From Punica granatum (Eukaryota; Streptophyta; Magnoliopsida; Myrtales; Lythraceae), in the NCBI RefSeq assembly GCF_007655135.1, contig NC_045131.1:22800001-22864000 (forward strand): a stretch of DNA of 64,000 nucleotides, written 5' to 3'. Shown here in pieces: positions 11,006-23,715 of this stretch. The notes below the pieces were generated by a model. That model did not search any database and was not told the DNA's origin. It saw only the letters and a program-made list of their open reading frames with translations. How positions within the stretch are numbered: position 1 is the stretch's first letter; the number at the start of each line of letters is the position of its first letter. A program made the position numbers and the translations under genes.

Positions 11006-12373
11006 ATGAGGCTTTCCCCCATCAACGGCGCCTCTTCATTGACCTCCTCCTCAAATAACAACGCCACTGACTTGGTTAATCTGATTAACAGTAAAATCTT
11101 ATCACAAGGCCTTGATGGGCTCAGCAGAAACTTCCATTCCCAGAACTACCCCATCAAGTGCCAGCCCAGCTCGGTATGCTGCAGCATCGCTGTCGCGTAC
11201 CCCTCGGACCGTCTCATACCACCTCACCACGTGGCAACTGCAGCACCACGAGCACCTCCCCAGAGGATATCCAAGAACTGGATGGAGTACCAGGGGATCA
11301 GCAACTGGGAAGGGTTGCTTGATCCCCTTGACGACACCCTCCGGCGTGAGATACTCCGCTATGGTGAGTTTGTCGAGGCCGCATACCGTGCGTTCGATTT
11401 CAACCCCGAGTCTGAGACGTTCGCCACTTGCAAGCATCCCCAGAGCTCCCTCCTCACCCGGTCAGGAATACGGGAGACTGGGTACAGGCTGACGAGACAC
11501 CTGCGGGCCACGTGTGGCGTCCAGCTCCCCCTGTGGATGGACAGGATGCCGAGCTGGATGTCCACCCAGTCGAGCTGGATTGGCTACGTGGCAGTCTGCC
11601 AGGATAAGAAGGAGATCTCGAGGCTGGGGAGGCGGGATATCGTGATTGCCCTTCGTGGCACTGCCACCTGCCTTGAGTGGATTGAGAATCTCCGCGCCTC
11701 CTTGACAGGTCTACATGGCGATGTCGAGCAGGATGATGTTCCGATGGTACAGAGCGGGTTCCTAAGCTTGTACACATCGAGAACTTCCACGTCGCCAAGC
11801 CTGCAGGACGCTATAAAGGAGGAGATAGCGAGAATCATCAGAACATACGGTGATGAGCCCCTGAGCATTACCCTCACAGGCCACAGCCTCGGTGCAGCAT
11901 TGGCTAAACTTGCAGCGTATGACATACGTACCACCTTTGACAATGCACCCATGGTGACTGTAGTTTCATTCGGCGGTCCTCGTGTAGGGAACATAAACTT
12001 CCGATGTCGCCTGGAAGATAGTGGAACAAAAATATTACGTATCGTGAACTCGGATGATCTGGTCACCAAAGTGCCCGGTTTTGTGCTGGAGAACTCTGGA
12101 TTGCCAAAGAACAAGGCAGTCCAAGTAACAGGCTTCCCAAGCTGGTTCCAAAAGAGCGTGGAAGACATGCGGTGGGTGTATGCCGATGTCGGGCAAGAAC
12201 TACGGCTCAGCAGTCGCATGTCTCCTTATCACAGCAAGGGAAACATGGCAACATGCCACGAGCTTAGAACATACCTCCAGCTGGTGAATTGCTTCGTTAG
12301 CTCCGCATGTCCCTTCAAAGCAACGGCAACAAGCTTGCTGAACTTTCACTATCCCGAAAACTCGTTGCTTTGA
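11006..12373 (+). CDS. Plastid DAD1-like class 3 lipase (phospholipase A1-I type)
   Basis: This intronless 455-residue protein is an acyl hydrolase of the plant PLA1-I/DAD1 family. Members cleave sn-1 acyl chains of phospholipids or galactolipids in chloroplasts and can feed jasmonate synthesis. Residues 1 to about 85 are Ser/Asn-rich and unconserved, as expected for a transit peptide. The lipase body starts near NWMEYQG (about 91) and GLLDPLD (about 103). The nucleophile elbow GHSLG lies at 292-296 with Ser294. The triad is completed by Asp351 in the NSDDLVTKVPG stretch and His418 in TCHELRTYLQLV. The segment SSWIGYVAV with GRRDIVIALRGT resembles the subgroup of Arabidopsis At2g31690 (PLA1-Ialpha2) more than DAD1 or DONGLE. 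The ATG at 11006 is chosen because it follows the TATA box by ~105 bp and gives a complete transit peptide. The length is normal and no defects are seen. The exact paralogue and substrate are uncertain. Confidence 0.93.
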   Translation: MRLSPINGASSLTSSSNNNATDLVNLINSKILSQGLDGLSRNFHSQNYPIKCQPSSVCCSIAVAYPSDRLIPPHHVATAAPRAPPQRISKNWMEYQGISNWEGLLDPLDDTLRREILRYGEFVEAAYRAFDFNPESETFATCKHPQSSLLTRSGIRETGYRLTRHLRATCGVQLPLWMDRMPSWMSTQSSWIGYVAVCQDKKEISRLGRRDIVIALRGTATCLEWIENLRASLTGLHGDVEQDDVPMVQSGFLSLYTSRTSTSPSLQDAIKEEIARIIRTYGDEPLSITLTGHSLGAALAKLAAYDIRTTFDNAPMVTVVSFGGPRVGNINFRCRLEDSGTKILRIVNSDDLVTKVPGFVLENSGLPKNKAVQVTGFPSWFQKSVEDMRWVYADVGQELRLSSRMSPYHSKGNMATCHELRTYLQLVNCFVSSACPFKATATSLLNFHYPENSLL

Positions 12374-12771
12374 TTGTTGATACAAAACGTGTTATTAATT
12401 CGTACATAAATTAGAAGTAGGACCGAAGCTTGTGGGTCTCCACAAATAAGATGATCCCACTCGACTGTACAATGTATCAGTTAGCGCTTCTCCCTTTCCA
12501 TGCAACGGACAGTGATGAAAATTTTGTACGAGTTTATTGATAATTAGATTGTTTGCAGCAACTGGACATTTGTACTAATATTGCCACAAAAATATATTTT
12601 GAAGCTAACTAACGTTTAAATATTCGTCCATTGCAAGAGTATACCATCTTTTAATCTGCTGGATTACATCAATACTGAAAAAAATGTGGTTAGAAGGGAG
12701 ATTCCACGGGGATAAAGGCATATTAAAAGAAAGATGTGGACCGTGTCAAAGCTCTAATTTTATTTTTTTGG

Positions 12772-12908
12772 GTTATAAAAAATGCTCAAGATCTAGTACA
12801 ATAAAAGAGAAATCCTAAATAACTAATAAAGAGGCACAGGTAATCCAATTAGGTATGAAATCTGGGATATCTAGATCAACCTAGGGTGTGCGCTACCACG
12901 TTGTACCC
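12772..12908 (-). mobile_element. tRNA-derived SINE copy
   Basis: Read on the minus strand, it has a tRNA-like head (box A-like 'tggtagcgcac', box B-like 'tttcatacc') followed by the family signature 'gcctctttattag' and 'ggatttct'. Copies of the same family lie at 27258-27396 (-), 36578-36702 (-) and 40912-41050 (+). Confidence 0.6.
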
Positions 12909-13178
12909 ACTTTTAATTATGTTAAAGTTCTAAGTTACCACACATATTTTACTCTAAAAGTTAATCTTATTGGATACAATATATGAATTTACTCTTTACT
13001 CAATGATTTTCTCTCCCTGGGTATGGATTTGAATAGTTAGGTCACTGCATGGAATTAATCAACTAGGGACATATGCATTCACGATTTTTCGCACCTGCAC
13101 TTTGATAACATGTAATAGTTTTGATGCTAGTACAATCTTTCGCTATATTTATATATAAATTTTTTGATTGGACATGTA

Positions 13179-13645
13179 TCAATCATTTGTTAAGCATAAT
13201 GAAAGTTCTAACATGGTCACAGTAATAGATTTTATGCGTACTTCGCCATGCCTGCCTTGAGGAAAGGTGTTGGATGCCAGGGCCGGGGGCCGGAAGGGGG
13301 CAGGGCCGCCAATATGCGGCCCCAACCCCACCTCCATTGTCGCTGACATCCTCTGTGGTTGCATGCGAGATCGGTTGTGGGGTCGGGGTAACCGACCGGT
13401 GGCCCAAGCCCCTTCCCCTTTTTCTTTTCTAAATTTTAAGACTAAATTGAAAAAAAGTTGAATGTTTGAGGGTAATAATGACAAAAAAGTTTGAGAACTA
13501 AAAGTGACAAAAAAATTAACGGTAAGGTCCATTATGTCTCACGAAGTGAATCACAATGTGTTATTTATCTCTCAAAAAATCACGTAGTCCAATTTGTCTC
13601 TAGTTCAAACCACAATGGGGTTTTTTGTACTTTTCCATATAATTT
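13179..13645. mobile_element. Fragment of a GC-core TIR element
   Basis: A GC-rich block (13260-13420) is followed by an AT-rich arm (13430-13640) containing words like 'aactaaaagtgacaaaaaa' and 'ccaatttgtctc'. The arrangement matches one side of the 42362-43526 element. No left arm is evident, so it appears truncated. The short frames across it are not genes. Confidence 0.4.
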
Positions 13646-13800
13646 ATTATAAACAATCTTTAAAAATATTGATTAGTTTATAATTGTAGAATTAACACTT
13701 TGATAATTGTCAAAATAATGATGAAGAAAGAATGCTAAATTTATTGTATTAGATTTGCTCCATTAAATACTTCATTTATATAAGCAATTTTAACACCACA

Positions 13801-14122
13801 TGGCGGGTTTGACATTTTTCTATAAATCTATTCCATGATTTAAAAAATATGTAAAAAGGCTCATGGTTTGTATTCAGTTATAAATCTATCCCGACGTTAA
13901 ATTTTTCGTCAATCGTTGATGATTGATGGAGTTGCTGACATGGCACGTTAATAATATTTCCTAGTAAACACCATTACACATATAGCCTAGCCAGGTTAGC
14001 AACTCCATCAGTGATTCATGAAAATTTAACGCCGGGATAGATTTAGAACATAATGCAAACTATGGGTCCGTTTACGTATTTTTTTAACTATGCGATAGAT
14101 TTGCGAAAAAGTCAAACCATGG
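13801..14122. mobile_element. MITE with long inverted arms, ~320 bp
   Basis: The left arm begins 'ggtttgacatttttc' and the right arm ends with the complementary 'gaaaaagtcaaacc'. Internal pairs such as 'ataaatctatcccgacgtta' and 'taacgccgggatagattta' extend the inversion to the centre. It has no coding capacity. Confidence 0.65.
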
Positions 14123-15311
14123 GATATATTTTGTTAAAACCTCTTAATATTAAAAACTATATTTTATAAATAAGATTAGTAAAATCACATGAATAAAATT
14201 ATCTTAATTAAAATAATTAATTAATACCTTTTAGTTAAAAAAAGCCTTTTCTTTTCAATATTGAAATTGTAGAAAATATATGCATTCATGTTCTTTATAC
14301 AATAATAATTTACTCATGGAACTTAAATGTTTCCACTTGAAGTAAATTTAATAAAAAGAGAGACTAATTCATTCTATTCATTTGATGAACTTTTAATAAA
14401 TAAATTCTTTTGGTATCATTTTTAATTTCTAAGTACACTTAACATTTTATAGTAGTTTTTAATATTCCAAACCTGCTTACAATTTCAATTATGTCATTAC
14501 TTGTGTGAAAAATTTTAGAAAAGTATTTCCCTATACTTTTTAAATTGAAAAACCCTATTACAATTTCAAGAATGTAATACGCATTTGTATAATTGAAAAT
14601 TCGATAAGAAAAGAAATTAATTAATCAAATTCCAAAAGATACATATATTATTAAATTGTACGAACTCTTAGATAAATTCACTTGTATTATTTTTAATATA
14701 ATTTTTAAGTGTATTTAATAGTTGTATAGAAATTTTCAAAGGTTCATAGATATTCTAGTCAGTAAATTGAATTGATATAAATATATTATCCGTATAAATC
14801 AATTTATTTACTTGTGCATAAATTATTAGTGCATTAAAAATGGTAGAGAAGATTAGTAAAATTTGGGTAAGCAGAGAGCTGAGAGCTTGACATATGGTAC
14901 CATCTTACTAACATGAGATGACACATTGTAAACTCCTTAAACTTGCTTTTTCATTTCGCTATAATATATTATATAAATTAATTTTGGATTTCAATTGAAT
15001 CATTAAGTGGCTTATTGAAGCACCTTGGAGATCAAGGCTACTCCTCCTTTAAATAGGGATTGGCCATAGGATTTGACACACAACCCAAAAGTCTCTACTA
15101 GACTATATCCTTATGTTCTTGCACTCTCGTATCATCATTTTCATTAATAAAATTCTTCTTCCATACTCGAATTGGTAAAATCCTTTGTTTCGTGGCAAGA
15201 TATTCGAGCCCATATGAGTTCCCCACTCCTACAACCGTCTCAAAAGCAAATTACTGAGCGTCTACTTTTCAATTTTATAACCTGAGGGGTTATTGGATTA
15301 TACTCTTTTCT
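14123..15311. other. AT-rich gene-free stretch
   Basis: It is very AT-rich, with only short frames. From about 14860 to 15300 it is less AT-rich, with a TATA-like 'tttaaatagg' near 15050, reminiscent of an old LTR. No partner copy or protein was recognised. Confidence 0.3.
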
Positions 15312-15991
15312 TGTTGGGAAGGGTGTGCTCAGTCAAATAACAACCCAGCGATTAATCTTTCTCCCCTACCAGTGTAATCGAGATAGGAACCAACCAAATC
15401 AATCAACAAGCAGTAAAGAAAAGGAACACCAAGAATTTTACGTGGAAATTCCCAATGTAGGGAAAAATCACGAGACCAACTCCGAATCAATAATCCACTA
15501 TGAATGAAGATTACACAATATTTTTCATCAAGGGTAAACCCTTGGATCACCAAACTCAAGAGACACACTTTCTTGGATGATCCAAACCCGAAATTCGTCA
15601 CCCACAATAGGTGGATTACAAAATCAGTTGAAACAGCACTTACATAAGTCGAATAGGAATTCTGATCGTTTCGAACTTAGCCCCACATGTTGTGAAGCCG
15701 CTGTCAAAATTTCGTCTCAATCGGAGTTTGTTTGATGTCCCGATCGAGGTTTGATCTCCAGCTGCGCGCTGCCACTATTAATCCGAATTCTGCTCTGTAT
15801 TTCTCCCTGTTCTGCGCTGCTTTCTGTTCTGCTACAGATCTGATTTTCAGCCACTGTACTGCAAAATAAACCCTAATAAAAGTGAATTGTTAGACCTATT
15901 AAAAACCGATAAAAGTCCAACATAATTTGAGTCTTAACTTCCTTCAAATTGAAGGGATACCCAATATTTCAAATTGGAGGAATACCCAACA
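15312..15991 (-). mobile_element. Solo LTR, Copia-like, ~680 bp
   Basis: The ends are TGTTGGG...CCCAACA. The flanking pentamers tttct and ttttt fit a 5-bp target duplication with one mismatch. On the minus strand the final third holds the run 'gattgatttggttggttcct', typical of the 3' part of plant Copia LTRs. No internal domain or second LTR adjoins, so it is a solo LTR. Strand is inferred from that motif. Confidence 0.6.
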
Positions 15992-17400
15992 TTTTTGAAG
16001 ACTGTACGCTCCATGGCGTGGCATACCATCTGAAGCACTAAAGCAGTCACCGAGAAATTAATTCAACAGAAATGAATCTTATTAGAAAAACAGAAAAGAT
16101 GGAGGAAAAAAAGAAAATAAGAAACAAAGAGAACCGTCCGCGGTTACAGTGACCAGAGGAATAAAACATGACCAAAATGTGAAAAACACCATATGACAGT
16201 GACAAGATGTAAAGTTGAAGGTGGTCCAAATGGCCAGTGAAAGCTGCATATCGTTGAGCCATTGAACATTTCGCAAACTCCGAATCATCGGATCGATCTT
16301 TTCCATTCTCCCCGACACTTCTCCTTCCTTGATAATTGCCATAATAGAATATTATCTATAAGAGGAAATCAGCTATGAACATCACGACTCAGTGTATCTT
16401 GGAAGAGGCATTTTTAAATGATCCTATGCCAAAATGATATGGTAAATAAAAATTGTATTAAATAATAATATGACCTGATAATGTTCACAATATGTGGTAA
16501 ATCAACGGTCGATTAAAATATGGTAAATTACATATAAAAAAAACTCAAAATGTACTGAAATTCTAAATTTCGGGCGAATTTTTCTTTGGTAATATAAAAA
16601 ATATAACCATATTTTTTTTTTTTCAGAAATGACATGTTGTCCAACTCTATTAAGGTTGTTCGTCCATTTGTTGACATCGACAAAAAGAACATTAATGCGT
16701 GCCCACTTCTGCGAGCATGGCATCACTCCTTGCGAGGCTTCCACAAAATTTAGAAAATATTAAAAAATGAAAGAAAATTTAAAAATATTAAAAAATACAG
16801 AAACATTCAGAAAAAAACGAAGATACAAAAATATCAGAAAACAAAAAATAAAAATAAAAGAAATGTTTTGAAAATTTTGAAAATAATAGTTCAAAATTTA
16901 AAAATTAGAATATTCCGAACAAATAGCAAAAATTGTTAAAAAATAAAAGTCAAATTGGAAAGGGAACCAGCTAAGAATTTAAAAATAAATAAATAAATCA
17001 ATATATATATATATATATATACACACTATAGCAAGTAATTTAATTACGAAAATGAATTTTTTGACCATTAATAATTGAATAAATCCTATCATTTATATTT
17101 CGATCATGTTATTGTAATCTTAAATTAATTATAAGGCCAAAACTAAAATTTAAATTAGAAAAAGGAACCGGCCAAAATTATTGGAAAGAAAAGAGCAAAG
17201 GGAGGACAAAGAAGAAAAATAACCAGTGAGACTGGGGATGAAGAGAGAAGACGTTACAAATCATAAAAGATAGAGGTAGTCCAACTTCCAGCGTTTCGCT
17301 CTCTCCTCTTTTTTTTTTTTTTTTTTGATGAATGAACTTCGCTCTCTCTTGCATCGTTTCCCCATCGTGTGCTTTCGCCGATTAAGCCGGATTTAGATCT
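15992..17400. other. AT-rich gene-free stretch with an (AT)n run
   Basis: The stretch is AT-rich to about 17280, with an (AT)n run near 17003-17022 and a poly-T run near 17309-17326. A minus-strand frame at 16082-16342 has no recognisable domain. Nothing else is supported. Confidence 0.35.
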
Positions 17401-18735
17401 TCCCCTCTGCATCCAATAAATTTGACTTGCGCTCCCCCGTCTAATGTCGTCCCCTCGCATTGCCCAGACCGCCCCGCCAGCCCATTTCTTCCCCACTCGC
17501 CTAAGTGTGTCTATCGATCGGGCCGCTGCCCTTCCCGCGCTGTCCTCACTGCCGGAAAACGGTGGCTGCCCCTCTTTTATCCGCTCACCCTTCCATGCCA
17601 AAGCAATGCCGCCACCTGCCGGCACCACAATGGCCAACGGCCGCAACTTCAGTCGCTCGCACCTTTTCGTCACCAACGTTTCCCCCTGCTCCCGGTTTTC
17701 ACTCCAGAGCCGTTTATAACTTCACCTGCCTTCGACGCTCAAAGCCTCTATTCCTCTGCTTCCTCCCTTCAATGCCAAGCGAGCCTTCTTCTCCTTCTTT
17801 GCCATTACGGTCTTGCAAGTGCTTGATGAAATGCCTCGCAGATCTACCAGATCCTGAACAGCGCCATACAGATGGATCCTCCTGCGAAAAGGTCAGAGTC
17901 CGTTGCTTTGGCCCTCGATTTGCTTTTGCCTCTGCTTTATTCTTGTCTTTGGTTCTGCAATTTTACCAACCTTTCCAAATGTTTGCCTTTTTTTAACAAC
18001 TTTGCCTTCTAAATCTGAAGTTTGTTGTATATGTTCTCAACTCCGACCGGAAATGGCGCTTCATTAATGCCTTTCCTTGTGCAGTCTGACCCCTGTCAGT
18101 GCCACATTTTGGTTGGCGCCTGTTCGCCTCAAGGACACTCAATTGATTCTGTCGAGCCTGTTCCACTTGCCTGTCCCCGTGAAACCCGACTCCTCGAGCC
18201 TTTCCAAGGACGACTGCATCTATCTACCCGCACTCGGGGAAAGTACACTTATGCAGCCCCCAACAGTAGTCTAACCAATCCAGTGTAGTGATGATCGGAC
18301 TCCCAGAAACGAATGTTCCCACACACGACACCCATGGGTCACACGCTGGACAAAAGGGATTTTCTCATTGGTCCACTCCATATTACTTACCACCAGGAGA
18401 CTCCCTATTGGAGTCGTCAAGCTGTGCGGATTTGATTGTCGTCTCGTCGGGGCCCGCATGCGTGCGCATTAATCTCACGGCTTGAGAGTATCCACCTTCT
18501 TGGGGGATGTGTGACGGAACTCGTGATAAAGAGTCGCACTATTTGTTTACGACCCGGAGGTCTAGAGCCGGTGAGTTGTCCGAGTCTAAGGGCAAGTACA
18601 CCTCGTTGTTAAGGCATATGGTCTACGGAATCGAGGGTTCCAAGTTCAGGGTTCTATTGCTCGTGGACCTACATCCCGTATGCCATATTGGTACTCTAGT
18701 TTGTATAGGGTTTGCCGTTTTAGTTTGTTTACCGC
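17401..18735 (+). other. GC-richer region with unassigned reading frames
   Basis: Base composition rises sharply at about 17340. Overlapping plus-strand frames (for example 17505-17996) are rich in Ser, Pro and Leu and match no family I know. The stretch ATGGATCCTCCTGCG at 17871, followed by AAAAG/GTCAGA near 17890, could be a first exon with a splice donor, but no following exons were identified. From 18000 on it grades into repeats. It may be a gene fragment carried by a transposon. Confidence 0.25.
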
Positions 18736-19425
18736 TTGATTAGGTTTCGTTCATCTTGCTCGGTTTGAAACCTTAAATTCGTAGAACAATTGATTCGAGC
18801 AAAGAGCCTAAGGGAGGAGTAGGCCCACACATCGAGGTTCGGTCCGCCATCCGCGCATTACGGTTCATCGGACCATGATGGTCGATTCCCCCTGCAGGCT
18901 GAAACCGCGAAGCGTTGAGTTTACTTATCCCTAGGGATGCAGACCGACTTGACCAATTCAATGCTCGGATCATTCACTCGCCGACCAGGATCGTTACATA
19001 AATCAATGTACAAATAAATGTCTCACGATGTACTCTCAATAATAAATATAAATACATTAATGAGATCCCAATCGGTTTATATTCGGTCAATATTTTGCTT
19101 GTACTCACAGTGAGGTTGGAAAGATTGAAATTGAAATTAATGCGATGCGAGCTCATGAAAGCCGGGAGTCGGGTTCGACTGAATCGATGGGTCCCAAGAG
19201 GATCGAATGGTACTCGAGATAACCGTGGAATCGGTCGAGCTCTTAGGTGATTGTCTAACCTCTTTTCACTTGCCTCGATCCGAATCGTCCTTCGCTTGGA
19301 CACTACTCGGATTGAATTTGTGACTTGAGGCTAGACCCCATACAACGGGTCGCACGCACTCGGTGTGTGTGGGGGCTTTAGACCCAGTGTGGCTCATGTC
19401 CTATGTGTTCGGGCTCGACTCGCAA
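18735..19425 (-). repeat. Dispersed repeat, copy A (inverted partner at 25885-26570)
   Basis: Its reverse complement aligns over ~690 bp with 25885-26570, sharing blocks such as 'agtgtccaagc', 'aggttaaacaatcaccta' (variant), 'tttccaacct', 'catttatttgta' and 'ttctacgaattta'. It is probably part of a retroelement (LTR or untranslated region), because no protein is readable. Confidence 0.65.
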
Positions 19426-20229
19426 GAAAACAGACGAAAACAAATAAGCAACAGATAAAACAGATGAAACCAACAAGGTGTGAATTAGTTGCCAAGTGTA
19501 CCTTCATGGAGCCCAAAGCCAAGTTTTGTATTTTTAGATTAAGATTTGATGAGTCGGGGTCATTTTGATACAAAAAACACATCGAGAGCCTGTTCAAGTA
19601 GAGATAAAATTCGTGGGAGCTGGGTGTCCAAACAGTGAGTAGAGCAGCTTGAGCATGGATTTGGTGGATCATATCACAGTCAATTGTGAACTTAAAAGGG
19701 CGATTACCATATGCTTGACCTAAGAAATTGAAATAGGTTCGATTTGGCAGGTCCAAGATTCAACTGAAGAGAGAGTTATGAATTTTTGAGAGCATCATGC
19801 ACATAATAGTTAAATCGAGATAGATTCTGCTTATCGAGGGAAAAAATCCATACAAAAATCAATTTTTTGTATTTTCAAGCATGGCTAACATCGTTAGATT
19901 CCCAGCTCATCGAAGGTTCCAAAAATCAGAGAATATGGGATATGTTTTTGGCTAGATTGATACAGAATTGAAGATTTCCTCATAAATCAAAACTAAATCA
20001 CTCGGTTTTTGTAAGCTGTTGAAGAAAAATTGTTTTGAGTACTTCTCGTGGTCGAAGAATCCTGTAATTTTACGAGGATGTGCCTAACCTGTGTAGGATT
20101 GACGAAAAATATCACATAGACCGAAGGGTTCATGAGCAGTTCATTAAAAGTTCGGCTGTCCAGGTCATCCCCATGAACTGCTGGTCACAGCCCTACATCT
20201 TCTTCTACAGCAGCTGAACAATGCGGAGT
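19426..20229. other. Gene-free stretch between repeats
   Basis: No gene is recognised. It may belong to the left part of the retroelement copy that follows, but no clear match to 4832-5300 was seen by eye. Confidence 0.3.
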
Positions 20230-22198
20230 GCAGGCAACCCATTCCCTTCTTGTTCTTTTCCTTCACGCCATTTTTCACTCTCCTCCCATCCCCTTCTTGC
20301 TTTTCCTTTTTCCATTTTTGCCTAGGCAAACAAGGGTGCAAGCCATCTCCTATTCAACAGCAACCAGAAGATGATCCCTGTCACCATCACCTTCCTTTTT
20401 CTTCTTTTTCTTCCTCGGCAGCAGCCCCTACCTTTCTCTTTTCCTTTCTTTCACGCCTCCAGTCAGATCACCATGATCATCTGTTGCTGATTATCATCAG
20501 ACCAGCTCCTCTCACGCAGCACAACTTCTCCATCCTCTGGACAATAGCCCTCTCTCTCCCTCTCGGTTCAACAACAGCAGCCATCTTCAAACCATCGTCA
20601 TCATCTTTGATCCTCCCCTTCATGAGCTCCATCACCATTACCATTTCAGTTTCATACTCACCTTCTCAGCCCTTTACATCAACTATTTCCATCCCTCTCA
20701 ACTCCTTCTACTTCATCAGCCCACATCACCATCTACATGGCTTTCTCTTGGGCTCCAAGAGCAGTAGACCCTCACAGAATAGAACTGGTAGCGTTTCCTT
20801 GACTCCTAAGCTATTGTTGTTGCTGCTAGCTGTCTGCTTACCCTCCTCCTTCTCCTCTCTTGGTCATTGCTTTGCTGCCTCGAGCTCCCCAGCTGAGCTG
20901 CTGCTCACCTCTTTAAACTGCTATTGCCCCTTGCAACTCTTCCCTGAGTTTTTGTTGCTACCAGTGTCTCCTTCTTGTCATCAATTCTGCTAGCAGCCAA
21001 TTCTCTCCTTCTTGAGCCACTTCTACTATTGCCCCTCTTCCCTTGCACTTGCTGCCGCTGCTGAGCTGTTATCCCTCCTCGCTTCCTCGACCTCCGAAAG
21101 TTGCTTCACTGCAGCTGCTGCTCCTTTGCACCAATTGAGCTTGCTGTCACTCCTTCAGTCTCCACTAGATTACTACTCCTTTCCTAAGCTACTACTGCTC
21201 GGTTCTCAAGCTGCATTTGTTGTCCACAACCTCCCGAGTTACTATAGTTCCTCTCGAGCTCCCTAACTCACTGCTGCTGTGCTGTCCGTCCTCCCATTGT
21301 AGCTGCTGCTACTCGGCCGCCTTGAATTGATGCTGCTAGTTGCTGCTTCTCCTTAAGCTCTTCATTCTGCTAAGTTACCAAGCTACTGCTCGGCCCCTTC
21401 TTGAGCTCCCAACTGAGCTACAATCCTTCCACCTCGATTTTTCAAGCTGCAAGTTACAGCTTGTTGAAGCTATTGCTGCTGGTGTTCCTAACCTCCTCGA
21501 GCTCCTTCAATTCACTTGTAGTCACTGCTGTGCTACCCCTCGAGCTCCCTTAGCTCCCATTGGGCTCCTCGAGCTGCTGATGCTTCCCATCCTCCACTTC
21601 TTGTTGCTGATGCTGCTTATTGCCGTTTTGCTGCTGTTCCTCTTCACCGTAGAGCTCTGAGCTCTTTTTCCTCTTCCTGTGTAGGTTATTATGGCTGAGC
21701 TGCTGCCCCCCTGTCCAGAGCTTCCTCGAGCTCCCTACTCTATTCTATTGCTGCTGCTAGATCCTTCTTTGAGCTCCTTGAGCTGTTGGTGTGCTAACCA
21801 GCCGCCGTGGTGTTCCCGGTCAACCTGTTTCACCCTCTATACATGGGTAGCTCGAAACTTCTCGTGGTCCTTCTAACATAAGCTCGGGATTGGTATAATT
21901 TCCCGACTAAGTAGCAAGCATAGGGCCTTATTTTCATATGTCCAATGATGGTAATGTGAAGTGAATGATTTGTGAAGTAAATGTTGATTGAACAGAGTAA
22001 AAGAAAACACATGAACCGATATTAATTGAAATGGACTTTTTAAAACCCGGATTTGTAATGAAAAGAACTAACCCGGACATGAACTTGATGTTTAAATTAT
22101 CGAAAATAAAATCGATTGCATGAAATGAAAATGAACCCACACGAATTAAATTTTGTATTTATTCGGCCTTAAGGAATAAAATTAGTTAATAATATTAA

Positions 22199-22475
22199 GG
22201 GAAAATAGTCCCATATAGCATAATTTTTACCATATTTTCACTTTCTAGCACGTTTTTAAAAGTTGTGACGATCTAACATAAATCACCATTTTATTCTCGG
22301 ATCTAGCACACCGTTAAACTCCATTTAAAAACCGTTAAATACCATTAGACGGAGTTTAACGGTGTGCTAGATCTGGTAATAAAATAGTGATTCGTGCTAG
22401 GTCGTGACAATTTTTAAAAACGTGATAGGAAGTGAAAATAAGGTAAAAAATTGTGCTACATGGGGCTATTTTCCC
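22199..22475. mobile_element. MITE, 277 bp, nearly a full inverted repeat
   Basis: Starts GGGAAAATAG and ends CTATTTTCCC. The ~130 bp arms are complementary throughout, meeting near 22335 ('ccgttaaa'/'tttaacgg'). TTAA flanks both sides (22195-22198 and 22476-22479), a good target-duplication candidate. It has the same TIR family as 23716-23992 and 419-1841. Confidence 0.8.
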
Positions 22476-22479
22476 TTAA

Positions 22480-23712
22480 AAAGTATTTACCACTCTTTTT
22501 GGTGTTCTGATTTTGATAGTTTTTGTGAACCGTACGATCTCAAAACGATGGGAAACTTTTACCCCATGTTCCTGATGTTCTTATAAACCTCCACACTATT
22601 ATTTAGATTTTTCTAGGTGGTGAATTTTCAGATAAAAAATACTTACATCTTTTTTTAGTGTTGTGATTTAGATAACTTTTGTGAATCTTCCGATCTCAAA
22701 ACGAGGTGAAACTTTTGCCCCACATTCCTGATATTATTATAAAGCTCCACACAAAACGGTTGTGAATCTTCAAATAAAAAATAATTACCCTTCTTTTCGG
22801 TGCTCTGATTTTGATAGTTTTTGTGAACCGTCCGATCTCAAAACGAGATGAAACTTTTTTCCTATGTTCCTAACATTATTATAAAGCTCCTCACAGATTT
22901 CCAGATTTTTCTAGGTGGTGAATCTGCAAATAAAATATATTTACTGATCTTTTCGGTGTTTCAATTTTGATAGTTTTTGTTAATCGCTTGATCTCAAAAT
23001 GAGATGAAACTTTTACCCCATGTTCCTGATGTTATTATAAAGCACCACACAAATTTTCAGATTTTTGTTTCTAGTGAATTTTCAGATAAAAAATATTTAC
23101 CACTTTTTTCGGTGTTGTGACTTAGATAGCTTTTGTGAATAGTCCGATCTCAAAACGAGATGAAAATTTTACCCAACATTCTTGATATTATTATAAAGCT
23201 TGACACAAAATTTTAAATTTTTTTGGATAGTGAATCTTCAGATAAAAAATAATTACCCTTCTTTTCGGTGCTCTAATTTTGATAGTTTTTGTGAACCGTC
23301 CGATCTCAAAACAAGATGAAACTTTTTCTCCATATTCCTAACATTATTATAAAGCTCCTCACAGATTTTCATATTTTTCTGGACAGTGAATCTTCAGATA
23401 AAATATATTTACCTATCTTTTTGGTGTTCCGATTTTGATAGTTTTTGTGAATCAATCTCAAAACGAGATGAAACTTTTACCCCTTGTTCTTGATATTATT
23501 ATAAAGCTCCACACATATTTTCAAATTTTTATGGATGGTGAATCTTCAGATAAAAAAATATTTACCCTTTTTTTTGGTATTCTGATTTTGATAGTTTTTG
23601 TGAACCATCCGATCTCAAAATTAGTTTAAACTTTTAACCTATGTTCTTGATATTATTATAAAGCTCCACCCTAATTTTCAGATTTTTCTGGACAGTGAAT
23701 CTTCAAATAAAA
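22480..23712. repeat. Satellite array, eight ~156-bp monomers
   Basis: The word 'gatag.tttttgtgaa' recurs at 22515, 22671, 22813, 22969, 23125, 23281, 23437 and 23590, mostly 156 bp apart. Each monomer also has 'cgatctcaaaa', 'gatgaaacttttacccc'-like, 'ttattataaagctcc' and 'gaatcttcagataaaa'-like parts. Variants 'tgattttgatag' and 'tgatttagata' are interspersed. The array is bounded on both sides by MITEs of one family. Confidence 0.85.
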
Positions 23713-23715
23713 AAA

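Noticed and set aside
11112..12219. Several long frames overlapping the lipase in other frames and on the minus strand
   Set aside because: Shadows of the GC-rich lipase coding sequence. Only the 455-residue frame has family motifs.
17505..17996. 163-codon frame as a gene
   Set aside because: Overlaps two other frames of similar length in the same GC-rich stretch, with no domain. Kept only as an unassigned region.
20250..20993. 247-codon Ser/Leu-rich open frame, with similar frames to 21876
   Set aside because: It lies in the CT-rich part of a repeat whose other copy (5500-7000) has unrelated frames. Low stop frequency comes from CT-rich composition.
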